The translations under genes were made by a program, and so were the position numbers. Shown piece after piece: positions 8,010-16,136 of a DNA stretch of 64,000 nucleotides. The notes beneath the pieces are model-generated. The model did not search any database, was not told where the DNA came from, and saw nothing but the letters and a program-made list of their open reading frames with translations. Within the stretch, counting starts at the first letter, position 1. Every line of letters starts with the position of its first letter. Source of the DNA: Firm-04 sp946413695 (GTDB taxonomy: Bacteria; Bacillota; Clostridia; Oscillospirales; Ruminococcaceae); the NCBI GenBank assembly GCA_946413695.1, contig CAMKLV010000006.1:17675-81674 (forward strand). Reading direction: 5' to 3'.

Positions 8010-8047
8010 AGAAGAACAGCCGGCAGCACCGGCAGGCGATTTGCTAA

Positions 8048-8160
8048 AGCAGTCATAGAACCAAACACCTTACTGAGTATTGCATAATCTCAGCCCGCTG
8101 TTCCAGAATGGAGCATGGTTCTTCGACAGCGATAGAAAAAAGGAGGCGGGCACTGCCCGC
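8048..8160 (+). repeat. Dispersed intergenic repeat, copy 3 (plus orientation)
   Basis: Shows TTGCATAATCTCAGCCC, TTCCAGAATGG, ATGGTTCTTCGACAGC and the closing hairpin GCGGGCACTGCCCGC. It sits between promoter (7981) and start codon (8178), so it is transcribed as the leader of the GMP synthase-like gene. Confidence 0.75.
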
Positions 8161-8177
8161 AGAGGAGGTTTTACGTT

Positions 8178-9158
8178 ATGAGTTCCAATGTCAGACCCGA
8201 ATCTATGGAGCGCATCACCACAGAAGCGCTCGCAAATGCATTTATCGAGGAGCAGGTCAAAGAACTGCGCGCCCAGATCGGCGACAAGAAGGTTCTGCTC
8301 GCGCTCTCCGGCGGTGTGGACAGCTCGGTTGTCGCAGCGCTGCTGATCAAGGCAGTGGGGCAGCAGCTTGTCTGCGTCCATGTCAATCACGGACTGCTTC
8401 GCAAGGGCGAGCCGGAACAGGTCGTCGAAGTGTTCCGCAATCAGATGCACGCAAACCTCGTTTATGTGGATGCGGTGGACCGCTTCCTCGATAAGCTCGC
8501 AGGCGTTGCAGAGCCCGAGCGCAAGCGCAAGATCATCGGCGCAGAGTTCATCCGCGTCTTTGAGGAGGAGGCACGCAAGCAGGACGGCATCGAGTTTCTC
8601 GCACAGGGCACGATCTATCCGGATATCCTCGAGAGCGACGGCGTCAAGGCACATCACAATGTCGGCGGTCTGCCGGAGGATATGCAGTTTGAGCTCGTAG
8701 AGCCGGTCAAGCTTCTCTTTAAGGATGAAGTCCGCGTTGTGGGCAAGGCGCTCGGTCTGCCGGACAGCATGGTCTTCCGTCAGCCGTTCCCGGGCCCCGG
8801 TCTCGGTGTCCGCTGCCTCGGCGCAATCACCCGTGACCGTCTTGAGGCTGTCCGCGAGAGCGATGCCATCCTGCGTGAGGAGTTTGCAAAGAACGGTCTC
8901 GAGGGCAAGGTCTGGCAGTATTTCACTGCTGTTCCGGATTTCAAGTCCGTCGGTGTCAAGGATGGCAAGCGCACCTTTGCGTATCCGGTGATCATCCGTG
9001 CCGTCAATACCAAGGACGCCATGACCGCAACCGTCGAGGATGTCCCCTTTGCACTGCTCCAGCACATTACCGCGCGCATTACAGCTGAGGTCGAGAACGT
9101 CAACCGCGTGCTCTATGATCTCACGCCGAAGCCCTGCGCCACGATTGAGTGGGAATAA
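8178..9158 (+). CDS. GMP synthase ATP-pyrophosphatase subunit lacking the glutaminase domain
   Basis: Catalyses amination of XMP to GMP with ATP. The 326 residues correspond to the C-terminal two thirds of GuaA: PP-loop SGGVDSS (44-50), TIYPDILES, the FPGPGLGVR signature, and the dimerisation domain ending NRVLYDLTPKPCATIEWE. The N-terminal class I glutaminase domain is absent; the protein starts with its own 30-residue lead-in and a strong AGAGGAGG ribosome site, so this is not a cut gene. It must use free ammonia or a separate glutaminase. A complete guaA lies at 19097, making this a second, divergent copy. Split GMP synthases are normal in archaea but not in most Firmicutes. Confidence 0.93.
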   Translation: MSSNVRPESMERITTEALANAFIEEQVKELRAQIGDKKVLLALSGGVDSSVVAALLIKAVGQQLVCVHVNHGLLRKGEPEQVVEVFRNQMHANLVYVDAVDRFLDKLAGVAEPERKRKIIGAEFIRVFEEEARKQDGIEFLAQGTIYPDILESDGVKAHHNVGGLPEDMQFELVEPVKLLFKDEVRVVGKALGLPDSMVFRQPFPGPGLGVRCLGAITRDRLEAVRESDAILREEFAKNGLEGKVWQYFTAVPDFKSVGVKDGKRTFAYPVIIRAVNTKDAMTATVEDVPFALLQHITARITAEVENVNRVLYDLTPKPCATIEWE

Positions 9159-9263
9159 TAACCAAGCACTGAAAAGCGCATCCGCGCGGTATCCGACCGC
9201 ATTCACAGCGGTCACATATGCATTGCGCGCAATCGTTTTTCGGGATGTTTACGCCATAAAGTC

Positions 9264-9296
9264 AGCCGCCGATGTGTTTTCTGCACACCGGCGGCT
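9264..9296. terminator. Bidirectional terminator between the GMP synthase-like gene and the PASTA gene
   Basis: AGCCGCC at 9264-9270 and GGCGGCT at 9290-9296 flank GATGTG/CACACC, forming a stem of about 12 pairs with one mismatch. It lies between two convergent genes. Confidence 0.7.
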
Positions 9297-9311
9297 GTTG
9301 CTATATGCTGT

Positions 9312-10985
9312 TTACTCAACCTGTCTGAATGCGGATTCGATGTCCTCGGTGATTGTCTCATAGGTTCCGGTTTCCGGATGCAGGATGTAGCTGCCGATCA
9401 CGGCTTCCTGCTTTGTTTCGTAGTTTACAAGCACAGCTTCCGCATTTGTATCCTCCGCAGCGCAGTCCGGATACAGGTGCTGTATCCCTCCCAATCCGTT
9501 CGACATGGACGGATAGCTGACACCAATAATCTCCCCCTGCGCATTCCGGACATAAATATAGAGTAAAAATTTGATGTTCTCCGGTATCTCGAAATCCATG
9601 TGCATCGGATCATCCTGCACATCTTTTGCAACATGGAACATGATAACAAGACCTTTGGGTATTTCGTCACCGGGCTGATATGACTGGAATGTTACAGTTC
9701 CGGCAGGCTCGCCCTGCGAATCAAAGTATTCTTTGCCGGGGCGCAGTCCGAGCGCTGTTGCCTGCTGCTTTGCGGTTTCCCAGTCCATGCCGGTGAAATC
9801 CGGAACGGTGACTGTCTCCGCAGCTGCCGTGTCAGTATTGGAATCCTGTGCAGCCGCATCAGATTTTCTGCCGAGGCTGACTGTGATCCGGACATAGCTG
9901 CCGACCGGCGCTTCTACGCCCTCCTCGGGGACTGCTTTGTCCGCGACGGTTTCCTCTGCGACATATCCGGCAGGAACATCGTCATAATATGCAGTGCGCT
10001 TGTCAACACCGTATCCGCGGAACATCAGATCGTTTTTAGCGCTCTCAAAGCCCTTGCCGACCACATAAGGAACTGTTGCCGGATCGCCGTCCGAGCCGAT
10101 ATTGATCGTCAGGGAGACTGTATCGCTTGTATTGATCCAGTAGCCTTTGCCGTCATAGTGGAAACAGGCGGATTCGATGCCGTTTTGATCTTTCTCGGTT
10201 TTGTAGGCGGGAACCTCCATCATCATGACATCATTGACAGCGTATTCATCGCCGTTATACACAGAGCCTCTTTTGGTCACGTCAACGCCCTTTTCTTCGA
10301 GCAGCGCCTTGGCTTCATCATAGTTCATTTTCCGGACATCGGGAATCCAGACCATGCTGTCAAAATCTGCGGAGATTTCAAAATCCACATGTCCGAGTGC
10401 GCCCTCTGTGACGCCGTCCTCCGAGAGATTGACCAGCGTATAGCTGCCTGCCGGAAGCTGCGCAAAGCTGAGCTGCTGTCCGCATGCACCCGGCTGAATC
10501 GGACTCGGCACATATTCAAACTCAGGCGGCAGTTCGGTGTCGGCGACCTTGTTTCCGTCCTGCATCACGATATACTGCGGATTGTATGCGAGCGCATCTC
10601 CCGTATCATTCGTGATCCGGACAATGATGCCGGTCGGCATGGCATCGACTGTTTCCATATACTGCGGATGCTGCACATCCAGCTCCGGTGCGGTGGCAGG
10701 CGCAGAGATGCCGGTATCCTGCTTCATGCGGGAGATTCCGTAGATCAGCGCGGCATTCAGCCCGATGCAGACTGCAACGGCTGCCGCAATGCCTGCTTTG
10801 CGGATCCGGAAATTTGATGCTCCGGTTTTCGCGTTTTGATTCGTTTTCATAACGATCCCTCCTCGGGAAATATTTGTGTTTGTTCGGTTTTCGGATGCTG
10901 CCTGCACAGATTCACTGTGCGCTGCAAACGCCGTGTATTCCTCCGGCAGATCACTCAGCGCATCCAGAATGTCGATCGGTTTCAA
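9312..10985 (-). CDS. Membrane-anchored PASTA-domain protein paired with a sigma factor
   Basis: A 557-residue type II membrane protein. A short cytoplasmic N-terminus (MKPIDILDALSDLPEEY) is followed by one membrane helix (about residues 66-85) and an outer part with three PASTA modules: near WIPDVRKMNYDEAKALLEEK, VPYVVGKGFESAKNDL and VPDFTGMDWETAKQQATAL. PASTA modules bind peptidoglycan or muropeptides. The TTG start overlaps the sigma gene stop (TTTTGA) and has AGGAGGG before it. A second strong ribosome site (GAGGAGGGATCGTT) precedes an in-frame ATG at 10850, which would make a form lacking the first 45 residues. The overlap with a sigma gene suggests that the N-terminus is an anti-sigma-like regulator sensing the cell wall (inferred). 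Confidence 0.85.
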   Translation of the reverse strand: MKPIDILDALSDLPEEYTAFAAHSESVQAASENRTNTNISRGGIVMKTNQNAKTGASNFRIRKAGIAAAVAVCIGLNAALIYGISRMKQDTGISAPATAPELDVQHPQYMETVDAMPTGIIVRITNDTGDALAYNPQYIVMQDGNKVADTELPPEFEYVPSPIQPGACGQQLSFAQLPAGSYTLVNLSEDGVTEGALGHVDFEISADFDSMVWIPDVRKMNYDEAKALLEEKGVDVTKRGSVYNGDEYAVNDVMMMEVPAYKTEKDQNGIESACFHYDGKGYWINTSDTVSLTINIGSDGDPATVPYVVGKGFESAKNDLMFRGYGVDKRTAYYDDVPAGYVAEETVADKAVPEEGVEAPVGSYVRITVSLGRKSDAAAQDSNTDTAAAETVTVPDFTGMDWETAKQQATALGLRPGKEYFDSQGEPAGTVTFQSYQPGDEIPKGLVIMFHVAKDVQDDPMHMDFEIPENIKFLLYIYVRNAQGEIIGVSYPSMSNGLGGIQHLYPDCAAEDTNAEAVLVNYETKQEAVIGSYILHPETGTYETITEDIESAFRQVE

Positions 10986-11539
10986 AAGAATCCCTCCTTT
11001 TCAAGATGCTTTTTCAGCTTCTTCCGGATGCGGTGCAGCTGCACATTGACTGCGCTGACCTGCATCCGGTGCCGTTCCGCGATTGTCCGAATGGGCGTAT
11101 TGAAATAGTAACGCTCCATGAAGATCTGTCGGGATGCTTCCGGCAGACCGTCCAGAAACAAGCGGAGTGCGGCTGTCAGCGCACGGCGATCCACTTCCGA
11201 TTCGACGTTATCCTTTGCGGGGATGACCTCCGCCAGCTCGTCCAGCGTTTCCGCAATCTGCGAGCCGCCGCGTTTGAGCCGCGTCATGCTGCGCAGCCTG
11301 TCGGTTGCAGCACGGCGAAGCAATGTCACAAGATATGCCTCCAGATTGCGCGGCACCTGCGGCGGAACGCTGTTCCACACCGCAAGCAGCATTTCGCTGA
11401 CACATTCCTCCGCATCCTCGGCGTTGTGCAGCATCTGCTCCGCAATGCGAAAGCACAGATTGCCGTATTTGCTGCGGATTTCTGAGATAGCCGCTTCATC
11501 GCGCTTCTGCAGCAGCTCAATGATCCGGTGATCCTGCAT
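10982..11539 (-). CDS. ECF-like sigma-70 family RNA polymerase sigma factor
   Basis: A 185-residue sigma factor. Region 2 spans about residues 20-75 (YGNLCFRIAEQMLHNAEDAEECVSE), and region 4 about 125-180 (FLDGLPEASRQIFMERYYF, then the helix-turn-helix TIAERHRMQVSAVNVQLHRI). The ATG at 11539 is preferred over the frame start at 11578 because of the ribosome site GAGGGGGTGAAGCAGAT. It overlaps the PASTA membrane protein by 4 bases, the usual layout of a sigma factor with its membrane regulator. Likely regulon: cell-envelope genes; not shown by the sequence. Confidence 0.9.
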   Translation of the reverse strand: MQDHRIIELLQKRDEAAISEIRSKYGNLCFRIAEQMLHNAEDAEECVSEMLLAVWNSVPPQVPRNLEAYLVTLLRRAATDRLRSMTRLKRGGSQIAETLDELAEVIPAKDNVESEVDRRALTAALRLFLDGLPEASRQIFMERYYFNTPIRTIAERHRMQVSAVNVQLHRIRKKLKKHLEKEGFF

Positions 11540-11668
11540 ATCTGCTTCACCCCCTCTGCACTCAGAGTCGATATGCACGCGAAAATCTTACATGCGTTAT
11601 GAAATAGAAGTCAGGAGATATGGTATTGCTTTATCTTCTCACTTCTCACTCCTAACGCTATAATAAAG

Positions 11669-11700
11669 CAGCCCGAAAGCGAATGACCGCCTTCGGGCTT
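11669..11700 (-). terminator. Terminator of the ABC-F gene
   Basis: AGCCCGAA (11670-11677) pairs with TTCGGGCT (11692-11699), directly after the ABC-F stop codon; on the minus strand it is followed by GCTTTATTAT. Confidence 0.75.
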
Positions 11701-11709
11701 GCTGATTTG

Positions 11710-13320
11710 TTACGCCTGCTGATCGCGTTCCTTTTTCCACTCGAGATATTCCTCATAGCTGCACATCTTGTCGATGCAGCCGTCTTCGGTGATCTCGATG
11801 ATGCGGTTTGCGGCGGTCTGCATGATCTCATGGTCATGCGTTGCAAAGATCACAACGCCCTTGAACGCCGTCAGGGCATTGTTGACCGCGGTGATGGATT
11901 CCAGATCAAGATGGTTCGTCGGCTGATCGAGCAGCAGCACGTTCGAGCCGAACAGCATCATCCGCGAGAACATGCAGCGGACCTTTTCGCCGCCGGAGAG
12001 CACATCCACGCGCTTATAGATATCATCGCCGGAAAAGAGCATCTTGCCGAGGAAACCGCGCAGGAATGCATCGGTCTGCTCACCGGTCGAATACTGCCGG
12101 ATCCAGTCCACAATGGTCATATCGCAGCCGTTGAAATATGCGCTGTTATCCTTCGGGAAATAGGAGCGCGAGGTCGAGATGCCCCACTTGACCGTACCGC
12201 TTTCCGGCTCGGTCTCCTCCGCGAGGATTTTGAACAGTGCGGTGACCGCCTGCTCGCTCTTGCCGATGACCGCGACCTTATCGGTGCGGCCGAGCGAAAA
12301 GCTGATATTGTTCAGCAGCGTCTCGCCGTTTTCATCCTTGCAGCTGACATTCTCGAGCGTCAGGATATCCTTGCCGAGCTCGCGGTCGGGCGTGAACCCG
12401 ATGTAGGGATATTTGCGCGTCGAGGCGGGGATTTCCTCCATGCTGAGCTTGTCAAGCAGTTTGCGGCGGCTTGTCGCCTGACGGGATTTGGATTTGTTTG
12501 CGGAAAAGCGCGAGATAAACTCCTGCAGCTCCTTGATCTTCTCCTCCGCCTTGCGGTTCTGCTGCTTCATCAGGCGCTGCATGAGCTGCGAGGAATCATA
12601 CCAGAATTCGTAGTTGCCGACGTACATCCTGACCTTGCCGTAATCGAAATCAACGATATGCGTGCAGACATTGTTCAGGAAGTGGCGGTCATGCGAGACA
12701 ACCAGCACCGTGCCGAAGTAATCCGCGAGGAAATCCTCGAGCCAGCGGATTGCGTAGACATCGAGGTGGTTTGTCGGCTCGTCGAGCAGAATGATATCCG
12801 GATTGCCGAACAGTGCCTGCGCGAGCAGCACCTTGACCTTCTGGTTGCCGTCCAGCTCGGACATCTGCGAATGGAGCAGCTCCTCGCTGAGTCCCAAACC
12901 CTGAATCAGCTTGGAGGCATCGCTTTCCGCCTCCCAGCCGTTGAGCTCGGCAAATTCGCCCTCGAGCTCCGCTGCCTTTTCGCCGTCCGCATCGGAGAAA
13001 TCCTCCTTGGCGTAGAGCGCATCCTTTTCCTGCATGATATCATAGAGCCGCTTGTTGCCCATGATGACCGTATCGAGCACCGTAAACGCATCAAATGCAA
13101 AGTGATCCTGCCGCAGCACGGACATGCGCGTGCCCTTGTCAATGGCGATTTCGCCCTTGGTCGGCTCGAGCTCGCCGCAGAGAATGCGCAGGAATGTGGA
13201 TTTGCCCGCGCCGTTCGCGCCGATGATGCCGTAGCAGTTGCCGCCGGTAAATTTCAGATCGGCGTCCTTAAAGAGCAGCTGTCCGCCGAACTGCATTGAC
13301 AGATTGTTGACCTGAATCAT
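11710..13320 (-). CDS. ybiT: ABC-F family ATPase, YbiT type
   Basis: A 536-residue soluble protein with two ABC ATPase domains in tandem and no membrane part, the ABC-F plan (ribosome-associated translation factors). First Walker A GANGAGKST with LLDEPTNHLD; linker rich in Lys/Glu (KQQNRKAEEKIKELQEF); second domain with Walker A-like GKSEQAVT, a degenerate P-loop, then SGGEKVR and LLDQPTNHLD. The opening MIQVNNLSMQFGGQLLFKD and the DxFAFDAFTVLDTVIMG stretch match YbiT. The ATG at 13320 is chosen over the longer frame for its AAGGAGAATAAGG ribosome site and family N-terminus. The changed second P-loop (GK-S-E-Q) is worth noting but is common in this subgroup. Confidence 0.9.
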   Translation of the reverse strand: MIQVNNLSMQFGGQLLFKDADLKFTGGNCYGIIGANGAGKSTFLRILCGELEPTKGEIAIDKGTRMSVLRQDHFAFDAFTVLDTVIMGNKRLYDIMQEKDALYAKEDFSDADGEKAAELEGEFAELNGWEAESDASKLIQGLGLSEELLHSQMSELDGNQKVKVLLAQALFGNPDIILLDEPTNHLDVYAIRWLEDFLADYFGTVLVVSHDRHFLNNVCTHIVDFDYGKVRMYVGNYEFWYDSSQLMQRLMKQQNRKAEEKIKELQEFISRFSANKSKSRQATSRRKLLDKLSMEEIPASTRKYPYIGFTPDRELGKDILTLENVSCKDENGETLLNNISFSLGRTDKVAVIGKSEQAVTALFKILAEETEPESGTVKWGISTSRSYFPKDNSAYFNGCDMTIVDWIRQYSTGEQTDAFLRGFLGKMLFSGDDIYKRVDVLSGGEKVRCMFSRMMLFGSNVLLLDQPTNHLDLESITAVNNALTAFKGVVIFATHDHEIMQTAANRIIEITEDGCIDKMCSYEEYLEWKKERDQQA

Positions 13321-13395
13321 GTGATCCTTATTCTCCTTCCAAATGACATACCCGACTATTATAACACATTTTCCTAAAAAGCGCAACCGGCTTTC

Positions 13396-13432
13396 TGAAA
13401 TTAGAAATGAGAAATTAGAAATGAGAAATTGT
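13396..13432 (+). repeat. AAATTAGAAATGAG direct repeat
   Basis: Two and a half head-to-tail copies of GAAATTAGAAAT/GAG followed by a GCGG...CCGC-type short inverted repeat. The same unit with a similar follow-up sequence recurs at 63834. Confidence 0.7.
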
Positions 13433-13480
13433 GGTATCCGCTTCGCGGATGATTTTGATAGATCGTCAGCGGCACCTTTT

Positions 13481-13582
13481 GATTACCGTGTATTGCATCT
13501 CCTCAGCCCATCGCTCCAAATTGCAGAATGGTTCTCTGACAGCTATAGAATAACGGCTGTCGACCGCGCAGGGCGCGGCTCC
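13481..13582 (+). repeat. Dispersed intergenic repeat, copy 4 (plus orientation)
   Basis: TTGCATCTCCTCAGCCCATCG, AATTGCAGAATGG and GTTCTCTGACAGC are shared with the other copies; here the inner stem is GACAGC/GCTGTC and the closing stem has changed to CCGCGC/GCGCGG. Directly followed by copy 5. Confidence 0.8.
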
Positions 13583-13747
13583 GATTGTCTGCAGCTGTCT
13601 TAGTGCCATAGATATATTGGACACGGACTCTTTTTTGCTTCAATTCCCGATATTATCGGGCGTTGCGTAACCTTAGCCCATCGTTCCAGATTGCAGAATG
13701 GTTCTCTGACAGCTATAGAATAGCGGCGGTCGGCCCTGCCGACCGCG
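13583..13747 (+). repeat. Dispersed intergenic repeat, copy 5 (plus orientation, long form)
   Basis: Longest and best-matching copy: TTAGTGCCATAG, GGACACGGACTC, CCCGATATTATCGGG (a perfect small hairpin), TTAGCCCATCG, GTTCTCTGACAGC and the closing hairpin CGGTCGGCCCTGCCGACCG. Lies in the long gap before the moxR promoter. Confidence 0.8.
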
Positions 13748-13795
13748 TGTTACCGGATCTTCAAAGAGTTATCATCTTTTGAGAACGGAAAACGG

Positions 13796-13824
13796 TTGCA
13801 AATCGGCATAAAATGTGTTATAAT
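13796..13824 (+). promoter_or_regulatory. Promoter for the moxR-DUF58-transglutaminase operon
   Basis: TTGCAA (13796-13801), 17-base spacer, TATAAT (13819-13824), about 70 bases before the moxR start. Confidence 0.8.
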
Positions 13825-13899
13825 AAAAAATAGTGCCCGAACAGAAGAAAAAGCGGCGGCAAGTGCCCATGCCGCCGGAATCAAAAAGGAGTTTCAGAC

Positions 13900-14877
13900 A
13901 TGGAACAGCGTACAACATTTACCGCCAAGGAGGCCTCTGCCCTTGCACATGAGATTCTGCACACGGTTCAGAGCGTCGTTGTCGGAAAGGATATGATCAT
14001 TCTCAAAGTTCTGCTTGCGATGCTCGCAAAGGGACATGTCCTGCTGGAGGATATGCCCGGCGTCGGCAAGACAACCTTAGCCCTTGCCTTTGCCAAAACA
14101 CTCGATCTCGATTATCACCGCATTCAGTTTACGCCGGATGTGCTGCCCAGCGATGTCACCGGCTTCTCGGTCTACCGCAAGGATACCGGAAAAATGGAGT
14201 TCCAGCAGGGCGCGGCATTCTGCAATCTGCTGCTTGCCGATGAGATCAACCGTACATCCCCGAAGACACAGTCCGCGCTTTTGCAGCTCATGGAGGAGAC
14301 CGCCGTCACCGTAGACGGCACAACCTACCGTCTGCCCGAGCCCTACTGCGTCCTCGCGACCCAGAACCCGACCGGCTCTGTCGGTACGCAGATGCTGCCG
14401 GAATCGCAGCTCGACCGCTTTATGCTCTGCCTGCACATGGGCTATCCCGATCTGGAAAGCGAAGTGCAGATCATGCAGGCGCGCAGCTCCGAGAATCCGC
14501 TGGATAAACTCGAGCCGGTGCTTGCCCGCCATGAGCTGCAGATTATGCAGGATACCGCCGCACAGGTCTATGTCGATACGGCGATTCTGCGCTATATCGC
14601 GGAGATTTCCGCCGCAACGCGCAATCATCCGATGGTCAAGCTCGGCGTCAGCCCGCGCGGCTCGCTGGCACTCTGCGCGGCTGCCCGTGCAACGGCGCTC
14701 GTGCGCGGCAGAGATTATGTCACGCCCGATGATATCCGCGTGATCGCCGCAGATACCTTTGCACACCGCATGCTGCTCAGCGCGCGTGCCAGAACCGAAA
14801 ATGTCACCGCGGAGCAGGTGCTCGAGGAGATTCTCGGCAATGTTGCCGTGCCGCGTCTGAGAAGGTATCAGGAATGA
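13900..14877 (+). CDS. MoxR-type AAA+ ATPase
   Basis: A 325-residue AAA+ ATPase of the MoxR class, thought to act as a chaperone in folding or activating partner proteins. Walker A is PGVGKTT (53-59); Walker B LLLADEINRTSP; the sensor region reads VLATQNPTG; and the MoxR lid domain follows. Length fits the family. It is the first gene of a three-gene operon in which each stop overlaps the next start (ATGA at 14874), the classic MoxR/DUF58/transglutaminase cluster. Ribosome site AAAAGGAG is 12 bases before the ATG. Confidence 0.93.
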   Translation: MEQRTTFTAKEASALAHEILHTVQSVVVGKDMIILKVLLAMLAKGHVLLEDMPGVGKTTLALAFAKTLDLDYHRIQFTPDVLPSDVTGFSVYRKDTGKMEFQQGAAFCNLLLADEINRTSPKTQSALLQLMEETAVTVDGTTYRLPEPYCVLATQNPTGSVGTQMLPESQLDRFMLCLHMGYPDLESEVQIMQARSSENPLDKLEPVLARHELQIMQDTAAQVYVDTAILRYIAEISAATRNHPMVKLGVSPRGSLALCAAARATALVRGRDYVTPDDIRVIAADTFAHRMLLSARARTENVTAEQVLEEILGNVAVPRLRRYQE

Positions 14878-16136
14878 TTCGCGCCAAGCTGCTCTATGCG
14901 GCGCTGATCGTGGTCATGGTATTCTTCTTTGTCCTGTACCGCGGAAATCTGTCCTTTGAGCTGCTGATCTTTACACTTGCCCTGCCCGTTGTGATCTGGC
15001 TGATGCTGCTGCGGCTGCGCTCCGCTCTGAAGATCGCGCTGTATCACAGCAAGGAGCCGATCCTCAAGGGGCAGATCTATCAGTGGATCGTGCAGGTGCA
15101 GAACAGCAGTCTGCTCTCCTCGGCGCATGCACAGGTCACGGTCGAATACCGCAACAGCCTGACCGGCAAGCCGACCGAGCTGACGCTGGAGCTGCCCGTT
15201 CTGCCGCATAATACACAGCGGCTGCGGCTCTCGTTCCACGCTGTCACCTGCGGCATGATGCAGATTCGGGTCAAGAGCTTTGTGCTTTATGATCCGCTGC
15301 GGCTCTTTCACAGGACGATCAAGCTGGCGCTGCATGATACAATTGTCATAATGCCGGCACCGACGGCGCTTCTGCCCGAGGAATGGCCGCCCGTTCCGCA
15401 GCCCGATGCGGATTCCACCGAATATTCCAAGAACAAGGCAGGCGACGATCCTTCGGAGATCTTCGATCTGCACAACTACCGCGACGGCGATCTGGTCTCG
15501 CGGATTCACTGGAAGCTCAGTTCCAAGCTCGATACGCTGATGGTCAAGGAATACAGCCTGCCGCTTTCCGCGGGCTGTCTGCTGCTGACAGACTACCGGC
15601 AGACACACGGTCAGCCGGATTCCGCCCTGCGCATCGACGCGATGTTCTCCGCAGTCTCGGCGGCTGCTGCACAGCTTTCCGAGCAGAACAGCGCCTTTGC
15701 CATGACATCCTATCATCCGGCGCACGGGCTGCAGGTTTCCGATATGTTCTCGGAGCTTTCTGATGCGGCGCAGTGGCTGCGGTTCCTTGTCAAGCAGCAG
15801 CCGGTGAAGCCGGAGGAGCGTCCGGCACTGATGCAGGCGATCGGTGATTTTCTCTCCGGTCAGCATCCCTATGAGCGCATTCTGATCTTCACGCCGCTGC
15901 TCGATGACGCCCTGACAGAGCTTCTGCTCTCGCTGCCGAATCCTGAGCGGTTCACGGTCTTTGCCGTGCTCGCCCCGAAGGATTCGGAATCCGCAGGCGA
16001 AACGCTGAGCGGCACACTCCACTGGATTCCTGTTCTGATGCAGGAGCCCGTGCATCCGGTCTATCACCCGATGCGCGAGGAGGATGTTCCCGACTTCGAT
16101 CAGGAGGAGCTCGTGGAAGGAGGTGCCGAGCCGTGA
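14874..16136 (+). CDS. DUF58 membrane protein
   Basis: A 420-residue protein with two N-terminal membrane helices (about residues 5-22 and 26-44), a beta-rich middle, and the DUF58 core marked by GDDPSEIFDLHNYRDGD and RIHWKLSSK, the D-x-R-x-Y-x-x-G-D-x-x-x-x-I-x-W block typical of the family. DUF58 proteins have a von Willebrand A-like fold and work with MoxR ATPases. Start overlaps the moxR stop and stop overlaps the next start, so translation is coupled. Confidence 0.9.
   Translation: MIRAKLLYAALIVVMVFFFVLYRGNLSFELLIFTLALPVVIWLMLLRLRSALKIALYHSKEPILKGQIYQWIVQVQNSSLLSSAHAQVTVEYRNSLTGKPTELTLELPVLPHNTQRLRLSFHAVTCGMMQIRVKSFVLYDPLRLFHRTIKLALHDTIVIMPAPTALLPEEWPPVPQPDADSTEYSKNKAGDDPSEIFDLHNYRDGDLVSRIHWKLSSKLDTLMVKEYSLPLSAGCLLLTDYRQTHGQPDSALRIDAMFSAVSAAAAQLSEQNSAFAMTSYHPAHGLQVSDMFSELSDAAQWLRFLVKQQPVKPEERPALMQAIGDFLSGQHPYERILIFTPLLDDALTELLLSLPNPERFTVFAVLAPKDSESAGETLSGTLHWIPVLMQEPVHPVYHPMREEDVPDFDQEELVEGGAEP

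Noticed and set aside
8070..9215. 381-codon minus-strand open frame over the GMP synthase-like gene
   Set aside because: Antisense to a strongly conserved enzyme; the similar 611-codon frame over guaA shows that this is a property of guaA codons.
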